14,381 nucleotides of DNA from Hyphomicrobiaceae bacterium (GTDB lineage: Bacteria; Pseudomonadota; Alphaproteobacteria; Rhizobiales; JAKIUO01), in the NCBI GenBank assembly GCA_021647535.1, contig JAKIUO010000067.1, forward strand, positions 1 to 14,381, written 5' to 3'. Position 1 is the stretch's first letter. Each line of letters starts with the position of its first letter. Below are positions 14,289 to 14,381 of the stretch, in pieces. The notes beneath the pieces were generated by a model. The model saw only the letters and a list, made by a program, of their open reading frames with translations. It ran no database searches and was not told the origin of the DNA. The position numbers and the translations under genes are program-made.

Positions 14289-14381
14289 TGTCCGGTTAAG
14301 GGGTTTGCACTCTTGGAAAAGAGTAGAGTTGCCAATCTTTTGGAGTAAAGTCAGGTTATCAAGACTTGATTTTACAAGAAA
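14289..14381 (+). mobile_element. possible end of an insertion sequence lying to the right
   Basis: The block starts TGTCCGGTTAAGGGG directly after CTAG and has no gene within the window. It is the mirror copy of positions 1-93 with a single mismatch. If it is an IS tip, its transposase gene would start a little beyond the window. Class is unassigned. Confidence 0.45.

Larger units (their letters stand above)
14235..14381. repeat. right copy of long terminal inverted repeat
   Basis: This is the reverse complement of positions 1-147 with six mismatches. The similarity begins at 14235 and runs to the window edge. The same parts occur in mirror order: palindromic extragenic repeat half (14263-14284), CTAG (14285-14288) and IS-like tip (14289-14381). 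Confidence 0.95.

Noticed and set aside
1..14381. CRISPR array, tRNA or rRNA gene
   Set aside because: I saw no regularly spaced repeats and no recognisable tRNA or rRNA sequence on either strand.

Overview
This window is a compact exopolysaccharide or capsule biosynthesis locus. It holds nine convincing protein genes and no RNA genes, complete transposase or CRISPR array. The best guess for the host is an alphaproteobacterium of moderate GC content. That rests on the ExoF-like export protein, which is a rhizobial/alphaproteobacterial type of OPX protein, and on the 'GTCATTCCCGC' palindromic extragenic repeat halves near both ends. I cannot name a genus.

Layout. Positions 1-147 and 14235-14381 form one nearly perfect inverted repeat (141 of 147 positions match) that runs off both window edges. 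The outer 93 bp look like the tip of an insertion sequence next to a CTAG tetranucleotide. The inner part is half of a palindromic extragenic repeat. Inside this frame, in order: a minus-strand PIG-L/LmbE-type deacetylase (252-1052); a divergent secreted GH5-like glycoside hydrolase (1237-3825); a 333-bp non-coding stretch packed with hairpins; a GT4 glycosyltransferase (4159-5427). Next comes a minus-strand pair, an O-antigen ligase/polymerase-like membrane protein (5447-6949) and a WecG/TagA-family GT26 glycosyltransferase (7060-7881). A 332-bp divergent intergenic region follows, then a plus-strand run: a putative (alpha/alpha)6-barrel protein (8214-9362), a polyprenyl-phosphate hexose-1-phosphate transferase (9569-11059), an ExoF-like export protein (11199-12824) and a membrane GT2 glycosyltransferase (12847-14028).

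How the genes could work together (inference from families). The phosphotransferase loads the first sugar on undecaprenyl phosphate. The GT26, GT4 and GT2 enzymes extend the repeat unit on the cytoplasmic side, and the PIG-L protein may deacetylate an N-acetyl sugar. The Wzy-like protein polymerises in the periplasm and the ExoF-like protein serves export through the envelope. The GH5-like enzyme, and perhaps the (alpha/alpha)6 protein, would trim or turn over polymer. No Wzx flippase and no Wzc/ExoP co-polymerase is present, so the locus is either continued outside the window or depends on genes elsewhere.

Most notable signals: the long inverted repeats enclosing the whole locus; a perfect 16-bp palindrome overlapping a perfect TATAAT hexamer between the first two divergent genes; and a hairpin-rich intergenic block that shares a 29-bp box with the left flank.
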